From positions 124,001-188,000 of the forward strand of contig NZ_NOZR01000008.1 in NCBI RefSeq assembly GCF_002250655.1: a stretch of DNA of 64,000 bases. The letters are read 5' to 3'. Origin of the DNA: Mycolicibacterium sphagni. GTDB taxonomy: Bacteria > Actinomycetota > Actinomycetes > Mycobacteriales > Mycobacteriaceae. The notes beneath the pieces were generated by a model. It had not been told where the DNA came from. It was given only the letters and a program-made list of their open reading frames with translations, and did not search any database. Made by a program: the position numbers and the translations under genes. Below are positions 53,382-61,648 of the stretch, piece by piece; within the stretch, counting starts at the first letter, position 1; each line of letters starts with the position of its first letter.

Positions 53382-54268
53382 ACGGTGCGCCAGTGTTCGG
53401 CGATCTCGATACGGCGGGCGATCCAGACTCCGTCGTGGGACTGGACGTGGTCGCAGAACCGCTCCAGTGCCGCCGTGCGGGCCGGCCGCCCGACCAGCCG
53501 GCAGTGCAGGCCGATCGAGAGCATCTTGGGGGCGCCCGCGCGGCCTTCGGCGTAGAGCACGTCGAACGCGTCGCGAAGGTGGGCGAAGAATTCGTCGCCG
53601 TTGGAAAAGCCTGCGGCAGAGGCGAATCGCATGTCGTTAGTATCCAGCGTATAGGGCACGACGAGGTGGTTGTGCTCGTGCACCCGCACCCAGTACGGCA
53701 GGTCGTCGGCATAGGAGTCGGAGTCATAGGCGAAACCGCCGTGTTCGACAACAAGCTCGCGGGTGTTCGGTGAGTCGCGGCCGGTGTACCAGCCCAGCGG
53801 TGCCGCCCCGGTGAGGTCTCGCAGGATCTGCACGGCTTGGGCTATGTGGGCGCGCTCGGTCTCCCGGTCGATCAGTTGGTATGACTTCCAGCGCAGGCCA
53901 TGGCAGGCGATCTCGTGGCCGAGTTCGCCGAATGCGGCCACCGCCTCAGGGTTTCGTTGCAGGGCGACGGCCACGGCGAAAATGGTCAGCGGGATGCCGC
54001 GCCGCTCGAATACTCGAAGCAGCCGCCACAGGCCGGCCCGTGAGCCGTACTCGTAGAGCGACTCCATGCTTTTGTGCCGGTTGGGAAACGCGTCGGCAGG
54101 CGTCATCTCGGACAAGAACGTCTCGGAGGTGGGGTCGCCGTCGAGAACGGAATTCTCCGCGCCCTCTTCGTAATTCAGTACGAACTGCACGGCGATCGCG
54201 GCGTCGCCGGGCCAGTGCGGATGCGGGGGGATGCGGCCGTATCCGACCATGTCTCTCGGGTAGCTCAT
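53351..54268 (-). CDS. puuE: Metal-independent allantoinase PuuE (polysaccharide-deacetylase fold)
   Basis: The protein has 305 residues from the ATG at 54268, overlapping the allantoicase stop (ATGA). It is a NodB-like carbohydrate esterase 4 fold: VQFVLNYEEGAENSVLDGD is the PuuE N-terminal signature, where the metal-binding Asp pair of true deacetylases is changed. HEIACHGLRW and GWYTGRDSPNTREL follow. PuuE opens the hydantoin ring of allantoin to give allantoate. It is translationally coupled behind allantoicase. Confidence 0.9.
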   Translation of the reverse strand: MSYPRDMVGYGRIPPHPHWPGDAAIAVQFVLNYEEGAENSVLDGDPTSETFLSEMTPADAFPNRHKSMESLYEYGSRAGLWRLLRVFERRGIPLTIFAVAVALQRNPEAVAAFGELGHEIACHGLRWKSYQLIDRETERAHIAQAVQILRDLTGAAPLGWYTGRDSPNTRELVVEHGGFAYDSDSYADDLPYWVRVHEHNHLVVPYTLDTNDMRFASAAGFSNGDEFFAHLRDAFDVLYAEGRAGAPKMLSIGLHCRLVGRPARTAALERFCDHVQSHDGVWIARRIEIAEHWRTVHPAVGDPGV

Positions 54269-55302
54269 GGCTGGTCGCTGGCCGCCCACTTGTCGCGCAC
54301 CGCCTGCAGCCCCTCGTCGGTGAGGCGGCCGAACAATCGAAGCCGTGCCATGCCGCCGTCGGGATAGATGTCCAGGCGGGCCTCGGTCACCGGCTGCTGC
54401 GCGGAGAGCAGAAAGCGGTGCCGGGTGTCGGGTTGCAGTGTGGTGGTCGGCAGCAGCTCGAACCAGTCGCCTGCGCCGTCGCGGCCCATCAGCCGGGCGG
54501 CACCGGGTGCGTTGCCGAGGAAATACGACGTGTCCAGCTCGGCCGCGGTCAGCACCCCCTGGCTGGCCAGCCGAACCTGCACCCAGTCGTTACCGGTGTC
54601 GCGCCGGCGGGAGGTCTCCCACCCTTCGCCCATAGTGCGGGCTGTGCCGGGCAGCAGCAGGTTGTTGGGGGAGGAGTAGAACATGTTGGAGCAGGCGCTG
54701 ACTCGGGCGCCGTTCTCCAGGGCGGCAAGGTCCAGGGGTATGCCGTCGGCTAGGCGCGGGTCGAGCAGGCCTTCACCGTGGACCCGGAAGCGTGCCACAC
54801 CGCCGTCTGGGTAGATCGACAGCCGGACGTGGGTCCACCGCGCAGATGAGTTGACCTTGAACGGGTTCCGGGTATCGCCGTTCACCTTGGTGCGCTCGAC
54901 GATGGTGGTCCAGTCGGTCTTGTGGACCAGGTCTTCGACGTTCGGATAGCCGTCGACGCGCGCCGCCTCCACCGAGATGCGGGGTGGATAGTTGCCGGTG
55001 AACCACGCGGTGTCGACGACCACGCCACCGACGATCGCCGGCACCGCCAGCCGCACGATGGCGCTGTCGCAATCGTCAGGGCCGATATCGCGGCGGCGCC
55101 GGGTCTCCCAGCCGTCGTAGATCTGGCCCTTGTGTCCGAACGTGGCCGGCCGGAACTCCGCCGCCTGCGGCTTGATCAGGTTCTCCCGCTCGGCGAACAG
55201 GTCGTCGTTAGCCCACAGCACCGAGCCACCGGCCGGGCGGGCCGCTAGATCGGGGAGTGACAGAAAGTGTGCCTGCGTTGGGTTCTGCGCGCCGCCGATC
55301 AC
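54265..55302 (-). CDS. alc: Allantoicase
   Basis: The 345-residue protein consists of two homologous jelly-roll domains. The repeats are visible as YDGWETRRRRDIGPDDC and GEGWETSRRRDTGNDW, and again as SIYPDGGVARFRVHG and DIYPDGGMARLRLFG. Allantoicase splits allantoate to ureidoglycolate and urea. It starts at ATG 55302 and is coupled to puuE. No urease or ureidoglycolate lyase gene is in the window, so later steps must be elsewhere. Confidence 0.92.
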   Translation of the reverse strand: MIGGAQNPTQAHFLSLPDLAARPAGGSVLWANDDLFAERENLIKPQAAEFRPATFGHKGQIYDGWETRRRRDIGPDDCDSAIVRLAVPAIVGGVVVDTAWFTGNYPPRISVEAARVDGYPNVEDLVHKTDWTTIVERTKVNGDTRNPFKVNSSARWTHVRLSIYPDGGVARFRVHGEGLLDPRLADGIPLDLAALENGARVSACSNMFYSSPNNLLLPGTARTMGEGWETSRRRDTGNDWVQVRLASQGVLTAAELDTSYFLGNAPGAARLMGRDGAGDWFELLPTTTLQPDTRHRFLLSAQQPVTEARLDIYPDGGMARLRLFGRLTDEGLQAVRDKWAASDQP

Positions 55303-55351
55303 CGTTCGAGCCTAAGGGACCGGACAGATTTCGGTCGAGGTGGCCAGAGCG

Positions 55352-55960
55352 CTATGGCCGGCCGGCGAGCATGCCGTTGACGATGCCGTGCAGTGCGTTG
55401 CGGACCTCGGTGCCCATCGTGACGGGGTCGGCGGCGTTGGCGATGGCCATGGACGCGGCGTCGAGTGCTCCGATGAGGATGTGGGCCAGCGGGCGCACCG
55501 GCTGAGGCGCGAGTTCACCGGCGTCGATGGCGGCCTGGAGCAGCTGTTCGGTCATGCCCAGGCTGTAGCGCTCGGCGATGTCACGAAAACCGTCCCAGCC
55601 CAAGACATTCGGGGCGTCGAGCAGAATCAGCTGACGGATCTCCTGCTCGGCGCTGATATCCAGCCAGGCATCCACCGCGGCATGTAGTGCGGCTGCCGGG
55701 GTCGCTGGCTGGCGGTCGAGGGTGGCCGCTGCCAGCCGGGCCATCACATCGGCTTCCACCGCCTCGACGACATCGAGGAACAGTGCCGCCTTGTCGGCGT
55801 ACTGGTGATACATCGCACCCCTGGTGACGCCCGCCTTCTGGGTGATCTCCGGGGTGCCGACCTCGGCGTAGCCGCGTTCACCCCAGAGCTCGCGCGCGGC
55901 CATCCGCAATGCGTCCCGAGTGGTGGCGGAGCGCTGCGCCTGGGTGCGTCTGGTGGTCAT
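55352..55960 (-). CDS. TetR-family transcriptional regulator
   Basis: The 202-residue protein has the helix-turn-helix ITQKAGVTRGAMYHQYADKAALF and a TetR_C ligand domain. It is divergent from the hydrolase at 56043, with 82 bp in between that contain a perfect CAGACTGTCTG palindrome, so it probably represses that gene and itself. It is separated from allantoicase by 49 bp and converges on nothing else, so a role in purine use is not evident. Confidence 0.88.
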   Translation of the reverse strand: MTTRRTQAQRSATTRDALRMAARELWGERGYAEVGTPEITQKAGVTRGAMYHQYADKAALFLDVVEAVEADVMARLAAATLDRQPATPAAALHAAVDAWLDISAEQEIRQLILLDAPNVLGWDGFRDIAERYSLGMTEQLLQAAIDAGELAPQPVRPLAHILIGALDAASMAIANAADPVTMGTEVRNALHGIVNGMLAGRP

Positions 55961-55998
55961 ATCTTGTATTTCCGTACATCCTGTTGGTATCTTACGTG

Positions 55999-56009
55999 CA
56001 GACTGTCTG
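55999..56009. promoter_or_regulatory. Palindromic operator candidate between tetR and hydrolase
   Basis: CAGACTGTCTG is a perfect 11-bp inverted repeat, centrally placed in the 82-bp divergent intergenic region, 39 bp from the tetR ATG and 34 bp from the hydrolase ATG. This is the usual place for a TetR operator. An AAGGGAG ribosome site for the hydrolase follows. Confidence 0.5.
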
Positions 56010-56042
56010 TTTGTTTCTCAATTGCTATCAAGGGAGCTTGTC

Positions 56043-56903
56043 ATGGACACCGTAGATCTCGGCGGCGGAACCATCCATTACGAAACGGCGGGACCGTCGA
56101 CCGGCAGGCCGATCGTGTTCATCCACGGCTATGCGATGGGCGGATCGCTGTGGCGGCCGCTGAGCGCTCGGCTGGCCCAGCACGGCGTGCGCTGCATCGC
56201 GCCGACCTGGCCGCTCGGCGCCCATCAGCAGGCGATGGCGCCGTCGGCGGACATGACCATGCATGGCGTCGCGGCGATGGTCGCCGAATTCCTCGACGTG
56301 CTGGGCCTCGACGACGTCGTGCTCGTCGGCAACGACACCGGCGGGGCGATCGCCCAAGTGGTCGCCACCGAATTCCCCGACCGGCTCGGGGCCTTGGTCC
56401 TCACCAGTTGCGATGCGTTCGAACACTTTCCGCCACCGATTCTGGCGCCGCTCATCACCGCGTCCAGGGTGCCCGTGCTGTTCCGCGCCGCCGTCCAGGC
56501 GATGCGCTCGAAACTGGTGCGCCGCCGCGCCTACGGCGCGCTGGCTCACGCTGACCTCGACGCGCTGACCGCCGAATGGACTCACCGCGCCGTCCGTGAT
56601 CCCGCGATTGCCGAGGATTTGCGCCGCTTCACCGGATCGCTGACCCGGCAGACCACCCTCGACGCAGCCGCGCGACTGCCGAGATTCACCAAACCCGCGC
56701 TGATCGCGTGGTCGGCCGACGACGCGTTCTTCCCGCAGGAGGACGGACGCCGCCTTGCCGAGGCGCTGCCCCATTCGCGCCTGGAAGTCATCGACAACTC
56801 GCGGACCTTCTCGATGCTCGACCAACCCGATGTACTGGCCGGCCTTGTGGCCGAGTTCGCCACGGCAACAAGCACTGTCAGCCGCGACGCCGACCGCTGC
56901 TAG
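56043..56903 (+). CDS. Alpha/beta hydrolase with Asp nucleophile, TetR-controlled
   Basis: The protein has 286 residues from the ATG at 56043. IVFIHGYAMGGSLWRPL is the oxyanion loop, and the nucleophile elbow GNDTGGAIAQ carries Asp, as in haloalkane dehalogenases and epoxide hydrolases. SADDAFFPQEDG supplies a late acidic residue. The place of the catalytic histidine reads DNSRTFSMLDQP, without His, so turnover by the usual mechanism is doubtful or uses another base. The 3' end overlaps the esterase gene by 4 bp. Confidence 0.82.
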   Translation: MDTVDLGGGTIHYETAGPSTGRPIVFIHGYAMGGSLWRPLSARLAQHGVRCIAPTWPLGAHQQAMAPSADMTMHGVAAMVAEFLDVLGLDDVVLVGNDTGGAIAQVVATEFPDRLGALVLTSCDAFEHFPPPILAPLITASRVPVLFRAAVQAMRSKLVRRRAYGALAHADLDALTAEWTHRAVRDPAIAEDLRRFTGSLTRQTTLDAAARLPRFTKPALIAWSADDAFFPQEDGRRLAEALPHSRLEVIDNSRTFSMLDQPDVLAGLVAEFATATSTVSRDADRC

Positions 56904-57850
56904 ATCGCGCGCAGCCGCCGGATCCGGTCCGCGATCACCCGGACCGACACCGCCGCCGTCGGCCCCAGGCCCTCGAAGGCGTGCGGACAGCCGGGATGCA
57001 CGTGCAGCTCGGTCGGCACGCCGGCAGCGGAAAGCCTTGCCGCATAAGCAACATCCTCGGCGCGGAAGATGTCCAGATCGCCGACGTCGATGTAGGCGGG
57101 CGGCAGCCCGGCCAGATCCTGGGCGCGCGCGGGCGCGGCGTAGATCGACACGTCGTCACCACCGGCGCGCTCGCCGAGCAGTGCGTCCCAGCCGGTGATG
57201 TTGTCCGCGTATGTCCACGTCAGCAGCTCGGCGGGCAATTGCGGGTCCGGGGTGATCGTGCGGTCATCGAGCATCGGGTAGATCAGCAGCTGTGCGGCCA
57301 GCGCCGGGCCGCCGCGGTCGCGGGCCAGCAGGCTCACCCCGGCGGCCAGGCCGCCGCCGGCGCTGTCGCCGGCGACCGCGACCCGAGTCGGGTCGACGCC
57401 GAGCGCGGCCGCGTTCTCGGCCAGCCAGCACAATGCGGCGTAGCAGTCCTGCACCGGTGTCGGATCCGGAAACTCCGGTGCGACACGGTAATCCACCATC
57501 AGCATCGGCACGCCCGTGGTCGCCACATAGGTGCGCACGACCGCGTCGTAGGTCGGTGCGGTCTCGGCCAGGCTATAGATCATGCCCCCGCCGTGCAGGT
57601 AGAGCACGGCGCTGCCGGGCGGCCCCGATGTCGGGAAGTACCACGTCAGATCCAGTTCCGCGCCGTCGGCGGTGGGCAGCCGGTGCCGCGTCGCCTCGAC
57701 GCCCTCGACCGGGCCGCGCATGTCACCGAGGAGCTCGAACAACGGGATTGCGCGTTCCCGGCGGGTGGCCACATCACCGACGGGGGGCCGCTCGACTTGG
57801 GCGGCAGCATCCATCAACGGTTGCAACAGGACGAGGAGTTCGGGATCCAT
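56900..57850 (-). CDS. HSL-family esterase/lipase (alpha/beta hydrolase fold 3)
   Basis: The protein has 316 residues from the ATG at 57850; TTG (57871) and GTG (57862) starts slightly upstream are equally possible, as none has a clear ribosome site. The hormone-sensitive-lipase signature is complete: YLHGGGMIYS (oxyanion), GDSAGGG (Ser), DVGDLDIFRAED (Asp) and HPGCPHAFEG (His). Mycobacteria carry many Lip esterases of this type acting on short-chain acyl esters. Stand-alone on the minus strand. Confidence 0.87.
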   Translation of the reverse strand: MDPELLVLLQPLMDAAAQVERPPVGDVATRRERAIPLFELLGDMRGPVEGVEATRHRLPTADGAELDLTWYFPTSGPPGSAVLYLHGGGMIYSLAETAPTYDAVVRTYVATTGVPMLMVDYRVAPEFPDPTPVQDCYAALCWLAENAAALGVDPTRVAVAGDSAGGGLAAGVSLLARDRGGPALAAQLLIYPMLDDRTITPDPQLPAELLTWTYADNITGWDALLGERAGGDDVSIYAAPARAQDLAGLPPAYIDVGDLDIFRAEDVAYAARLSAAGVPTELHVHPGCPHAFEGLGPTAAVSVRVIADRIRRLRAI

Positions 57851-57906
57851 CGGCAGGGCCACGCCTGCCAACCCTAGGCGCTCAGGTTTCGGACGAGGGG
57901 ACGAAT

Positions 57907-58437
57907 CTAGCCCCAGTTGTCGTAGCCGCCCTCAGGACCGAGCATCCGCTCGAGACGGCTGCGGTTGATCCGCGCCAGCTCGTTGCGCACGACCTTGCGT
58001 TCGGTCTCCGGGTCGTGGTGCATCCGGTCGTGGACCGCCGCGATGACCGCTGCCACACAGGCCTCGCGGGACAGACCGCCGATGTGCATGACGAAGTCGA
58101 AACCGAAGTGGTCGGCGTAGTCCTTGACTGCTGCGGACAGTTCGGCCATCACCTCAGGGCACTCGTCCCACACCGAGCACTGCTCGGCCTGTGATTTGGT
58201 GCTGCGGGGGCGGCGCCCGACATGCGGGTAGGCCTGCAGGATCGCGTCGATGGAGCACTCCGACAGCGAGAACAGGAGAGCGTCAGCCCGGCGGAACAGG
58301 GCGGTGTGGTTGGCATAGGGACGCCCGCGGGAAAGATCGCGAGCCAGTGTGACGCTGTTGCAGCACTCGTAGAGCGCGTGGACAGCCTTGCTGTCCGGCA
58401 GCTCGTTGAAGGCCTCGAGACCGATGCCTTGGTGCAT
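57907..58437 (-). CDS. OHCU decarboxylase (UraD/PucL N-domain type)
   Basis: The 176-residue protein resembles 2-oxo-4-hydroxy-4-carboxy-5-ureidoimidazoline decarboxylase. It shows FNELPDSKAVHALYECCNS, the catalytic His region AYPHVGRRP, the AEQ motif in SQAEQCSVWDE, and FGFDFVMHIGGLS, RNELARINRSRLERML. UraD gives (S)-allantoin from the uricase/HIU-hydrolase product, directly upstream of the allantoin steps encoded 3-7 kb away. I take the ATG at 58437; a GTG at 58470 would add 11 residues. Uricase and HIU hydrolase are not in the window. Confidence 0.72.
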   Translation of the reverse strand: MHQGIGLEAFNELPDSKAVHALYECCNSVTLARDLSRGRPYANHTALFRRADALLFSLSECSIDAILQAYPHVGRRPRSTKSQAEQCSVWDECPEVMAELSAAVKDYADHFGFDFVMHIGGLSREACVAAVIAAVHDRMHHDPETERKVVRNELARINRSRLERMLGPEGGYDNWG

Positions 58438-58533
58438 CAACACCAGCTCATCATCGAGAAGCCAAAGCACAACCGCGTTACCGATTGTTACGGCCAGGCT
58501 AATTCCTGGCCGGGATTGAGGGCGGAGTGGCCC

Positions 58534-59022
58534 TCAGTGCTCTCCAGTGCCGAATCGCTCGCGCGAGCGCTCCACCTCGGCCTCGGCCTCGGCCCGTCCG
58601 ACGAAGTCCGCGGCCTTCACATACTTGCCCGGCTCGAGGTCCTTGTAGTGCACGAAGAAGTGCTTGATCGACTCGAGCTCGAAGCTCGACACGTCGCCGA
58701 TGTCATTGATGTGGTCCCAGCGCGGGTCGCCCGCGGGGACACACAGCACCTTGTCGTCGCCGCCGGCCTCGTCAACCATCTTGAACATGCCGACGGGGCG
58801 GGCTTCCACGATCACCCCGGGGAACACCGACTGCGGCAGCAGCACCAGCGCGTCCAGCGGGTCGCCGTCCTCGCCCAGCGTGTCCTCGATGAAGCCGTAA
58901 TCAGCGGGGTAGGCCATCGGGGTGTACAGGTAGCGATCGAGGCGGACCCGTCCGGTCTCGTGGTCGACCTCGTACTTGTTGCGCTGGCCCTTCGGGATCT
59001 CGATGGTGACGTCGAACTGCAC
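58534..59022 (-). CDS. ppa: Inorganic pyrophosphatase
   Basis: The protein has 162 residues, the length of M. tuberculosis Ppa (Rv3628). It starts at the GTG at 59022, with GAAGGAG upstream and the N-terminus [12 protein letters not shown]. The metal-binding signature is DGDPLDALV, with further aspartates in [16 protein letters not shown] and the His pair in [15 protein letters not shown]. It hydrolyses pyrophosphate to pull biosynthetic reactions forward. It marks the return to conserved backbone after the accessory region. Confidence 0.95.
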   Translation of the reverse strand: MQFDVTIEIPKGQRNKYEVDHETGRVRLDRYLYTPMAYPADYGFIEDTLGEDGDPLDALVLLPQSVFPGVIVEARPVGMFKMVDEAGGDDKVLCVPAGDPRWDHINDIGDVSSFELESIKHFFVHYKDLEPGKYVKAADFVGRAEAEAEVERSRERFGTGEH

Positions 59023-59068
59023 CGTGCGACTCCTTCTTCGCTGATGGCGATGGCCCGGGCTGATCGCC

Positions 59069-59129
59069 GGGTCGCTTCGCTCCTGCCCGCCGGGTCGATA
59101 CCCGGGTCGCTTCGCTCCTGCCCGCCGGG
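59069..59129. repeat. Two direct 26-bp repeats between ppa and dacB
   Basis: An identical 26-bp unit, beginning GGGTCGCTTCGCTCCTGCCC and ending GCCGGG, occurs at 59069-59094 and 59104-59129 (35-bp period). It lies in the divergent intergenic region upstream of ppa and dacB. Each unit contains self-complementary GCGA/TCGC-type segments. No other copy was noticed in the window. Confidence 0.8.
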
Positions 59130-59219
59130 CCCGGCGACGCGGCCTAACCCTAACGCCAGCGATAGCGTGCCCTACAGGGTGGTTGGGCACAATGAGACGA
59201 AACGGAAGTCAGGAGAGCG

Positions 59220-60605
59220 ATGAGGCCGACTCGATGGCGGCGCTCGACTCATGTGGTGCTCGCCGTGGCGGTGATCGTGCTGGTCGCCGCTGTTGTGGCG
59301 GTGGCCGCTGTCCTGACCCGCGGCGGCGACACCAGCAGTGCCATGGCACCGCCCGCGCACCCGGCAGCCACCGCGAACCCGGGTGTTGTGCCGGTGGCGG
59401 ACTCCGCCCCGGTGCCGACCGTGGCGGGCATGACCGCGGTGCTGGCCGCGCCCGTCGCCGACCCGAACCTCGGCAATGTAGGCGGCCGGGTCACCGATGC
59501 GGCGACCGGCAATCAGATCTGGGAGTACCGCTCAGGCGTGCCGTTGCTGCCGGCCTCGACCAATAAGACGCTGACCACCGGGGCTGCGCTGCTTGCGCTC
59601 AACCGCGACGAACGGGTCACCACCACCGTCGTCGCGGCCGACCAGACCAGCCAGCCGGGAGTTGTGGTGCTCGTCGGCGGCGGCGATCCCATCCTGTCGG
59701 CTGCCCCGCCGGGCCAGGAAACCTGGTATCGCGGCGCCGCCCGGATCAGCGACCTGGCCGATCAGGTCCGCAAGAGCGGTGTCACCGCGACGGCGGTGGA
59801 GGTGGACGATTCTCTTTACACCGGACCGGATTTCGCGCCTGGCTGGGATCCCGCCGACATCGACGGCGGCGACATCGCCCCGATGCAATCGGTGATGATC
59901 GACGCCGGTCGTATCCAGCCGACGACGGTGGACTCGGCGCGGTCCAGGACGCCGGCGCTGGACGCCGGCCGCGCACTGGCCAGTGCGCTCGGCCTCGACC
60001 CGGCGAAGGTCACCATGGCCGCGACCCCGCCGACCGGCCGGCAGCTGGCGGCGGTGCAGTCGGCGCCCCTGATCGAGCGGCTGCGGCAGATGATGAACGC
60101 CTCCGACAACGTGATGGCCGAGGCGACCGCCCGGGAGGTGGCCAAGGCCACCGGCCATCCGGTGAGCTTCGCCGGGGCCGTCGACGCGGTGACCGCCAAA
60201 CTCTCCGGCGCCGGTGTCGACATGTCCGGCGCAACGCTGGTGGACTCCAGTGGGCTCTCACTGCTGGACCGGTTGACCTCCAAGACCCTCGACGAGGTGG
60301 TCAACGCCGCGGCCGGGCCCGACCAGCCGGCCATGCGTCCACTGCTCGACGTGCTGCCGATCGCCGGCGGCAGCGGCACCCTGTCCGATCGGTTCCTGGC
60401 CGGCGACCAGAAGACGTCGTCGGCGGGCTGGCTGCGAGCCAAGACCGGCTCCCTGACCGCGGTCAACTCGCTGGCCGGGGTCGTCACCGACGACAGCGGC
60501 CGCGTGCTCACCTTCGCGTTCATCTCCAACGATGCCGGCCCGATGGGCCGCGTCGCCCTCGACACCTTGGCCGGCGCGCTGCGGACCTGCGGGTGCGGCT
60601 CATGA
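59220..60605 (+). CDS. dacB: D-alanyl-D-alanine carboxypeptidase, PBP4/DacB family (Rv3627c-like)
   Basis: The protein has 461 residues from the ATG at 59220 (AGGAGAG site). An N-terminal helix (VVLAVAVIVLVAAVVAVAAVL) and an Ala/Pro/Thr-rich linker place the catalytic part outside. Active-site motifs of class C low-molecular-mass PBPs are SxxK in PASTNKTLTT, SxN in NASDNVMAE and KTG in LRAKTGSLTAVN. It trims D-Ala from peptidoglycan stems or cleaves cross-links. Its stop overlaps the start of the zinc protease gene (ATGA). Confidence 0.92.
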   Translation: MRPTRWRRSTHVVLAVAVIVLVAAVVAVAAVLTRGGDTSSAMAPPAHPAATANPGVVPVADSAPVPTVAGMTAVLAAPVADPNLGNVGGRVTDAATGNQIWEYRSGVPLLPASTNKTLTTGAALLALNRDERVTTTVVAADQTSQPGVVVLVGGGDPILSAAPPGQETWYRGAARISDLADQVRKSGVTATAVEVDDSLYTGPDFAPGWDPADIDGGDIAPMQSVMIDAGRIQPTTVDSARSRTPALDAGRALASALGLDPAKVTMAATPPTGRQLAAVQSAPLIERLRQMMNASDNVMAEATAREVAKATGHPVSFAGAVDAVTAKLSGAGVDMSGATLVDSSGLSLLDRLTSKTLDEVVNAAAGPDQPAMRPLLDVLPIAGGSGTLSDRFLAGDQKTSSAGWLRAKTGSLTAVNSLAGVVTDDSGRVLTFAFISNDAGPMGRVALDTLAGALRTCGCGS

Positions 60606-61648
60606 GCTCGACGGAGTTGACGGTCGGCAAGGCAGTGGACTGGGCGTTCGCCGGCAACGTCGGTGCCTGGCTCGCCCGGCCCGGCCCGGCCGCCACCGAC
60701 TACACCCGTAACCAGGCCATCGACGAGTTGGCCGTCGCTGCGCGTAAGGCCGAAGCGCCCGTCCGCGAGGTCACCCGGATGGGTGGCGACGCCCCGGTGC
60801 CCGAGGCGCGCATCGTCGACCGCGCGGGCTGGATCCGGGCGGCCTCGGACTCGATGCGGGTTATGACGGGTGGCACCGACCAACCGAGCAATCCGATCAC
60901 CGGACGGGTCACCGGCGCGCAGACCGGCGCGGTGCTCGCGTTCATCTCCTCGGGCATCCTCGGCCAGTACGACCCCTTCGCCGAAGGCGACGACGGTGGC
61001 CTGCTGTTGCTGGTGTATCCGAACGTGATAGCCGTCGAGCGTCAGCTGCGGGTCTCGCCCAGCGACTTCCGGCTGTGGGTATGCCTGCATGAGGTGACCC
61101 ACCGCGTGCAGTTCTCCGCCAATCCCTGGCTGGCGCAACACATGTCGCAGGCGTTGGGGGTGCTGACCTCCGATGCGGCCGAGGACGTGACGCAGATGGT
61201 CGCGCGGCTGGCCGAATTCGTGAAGAAGCGTCGCGCGGGTGATGACGGGCCCAACGACGCAGGCATCCTGGGGTTCATGCGCGCGGTGCAGTCCGAGCCG
61301 CAGCGCGCCGCGCTCGACCAGCTGCTGGTGCTGGGCACGCTGCTCGAAGGCCATGCCGACCACGTCATGGACGCGGTCGGCCCGGCCGTCGTGCCGTCGG
61401 TGCAGTCCATCCGCAACCGGTTCGACCAGCGCCGTCAGCGCAAGCAGCCGCCGCTTCAGCGGCTGCTGCGGGCGCTGCTCGGCGTGGACGCCAAGCTCAG
61501 CCAGTACACCCGCGGCAAGAAGTTCGTCGACCACGTGGTGGACCGGGTCGGCATGGATCGGTTCAACACGGTGTGGACCAGCCCGCAGACCCTGCCGCTG
61601 CCCGAGGAGATCGAGGATCCGCAGCAGTGGATCGACCGAGTGCTGTAG
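60602..61648 (+). CDS. DUF2342-type zinc-dependent metalloprotease (Rv3626c-like)
   Basis: The protein has 348 residues from the ATG at 60602. The HExxH zinc motif is CLHEVTHRVQF, and LVLGTLLEGHADHVMDAVG supplies the family's second conserved acidic/histidine segment. These actinobacterial proteins are annotated as zinc-dependent metalloproteases or, historically, as F420-biosynthesis-associated; their substrate is unknown. It is coupled to dacB and overlaps tilS by 22 bp. The order dacB-protease-tilS-hpt is conserved in mycobacteria. Confidence 0.85.
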   Translation: MSSTELTVGKAVDWAFAGNVGAWLARPGPAATDYTRNQAIDELAVAARKAEAPVREVTRMGGDAPVPEARIVDRAGWIRAASDSMRVMTGGTDQPSNPITGRVTGAQTGAVLAFISSGILGQYDPFAEGDDGGLLLLVYPNVIAVERQLRVSPSDFRLWVCLHEVTHRVQFSANPWLAQHMSQALGVLTSDAAEDVTQMVARLAEFVKKRRAGDDGPNDAGILGFMRAVQSEPQRAALDQLLVLGTLLEGHADHVMDAVGPAVVPSVQSIRNRFDQRRQRKQPPLQRLLRALLGVDAKLSQYTRGKKFVDHVVDRVGMDRFNTVWTSPQTLPLPEEIEDPQQWIDRVL

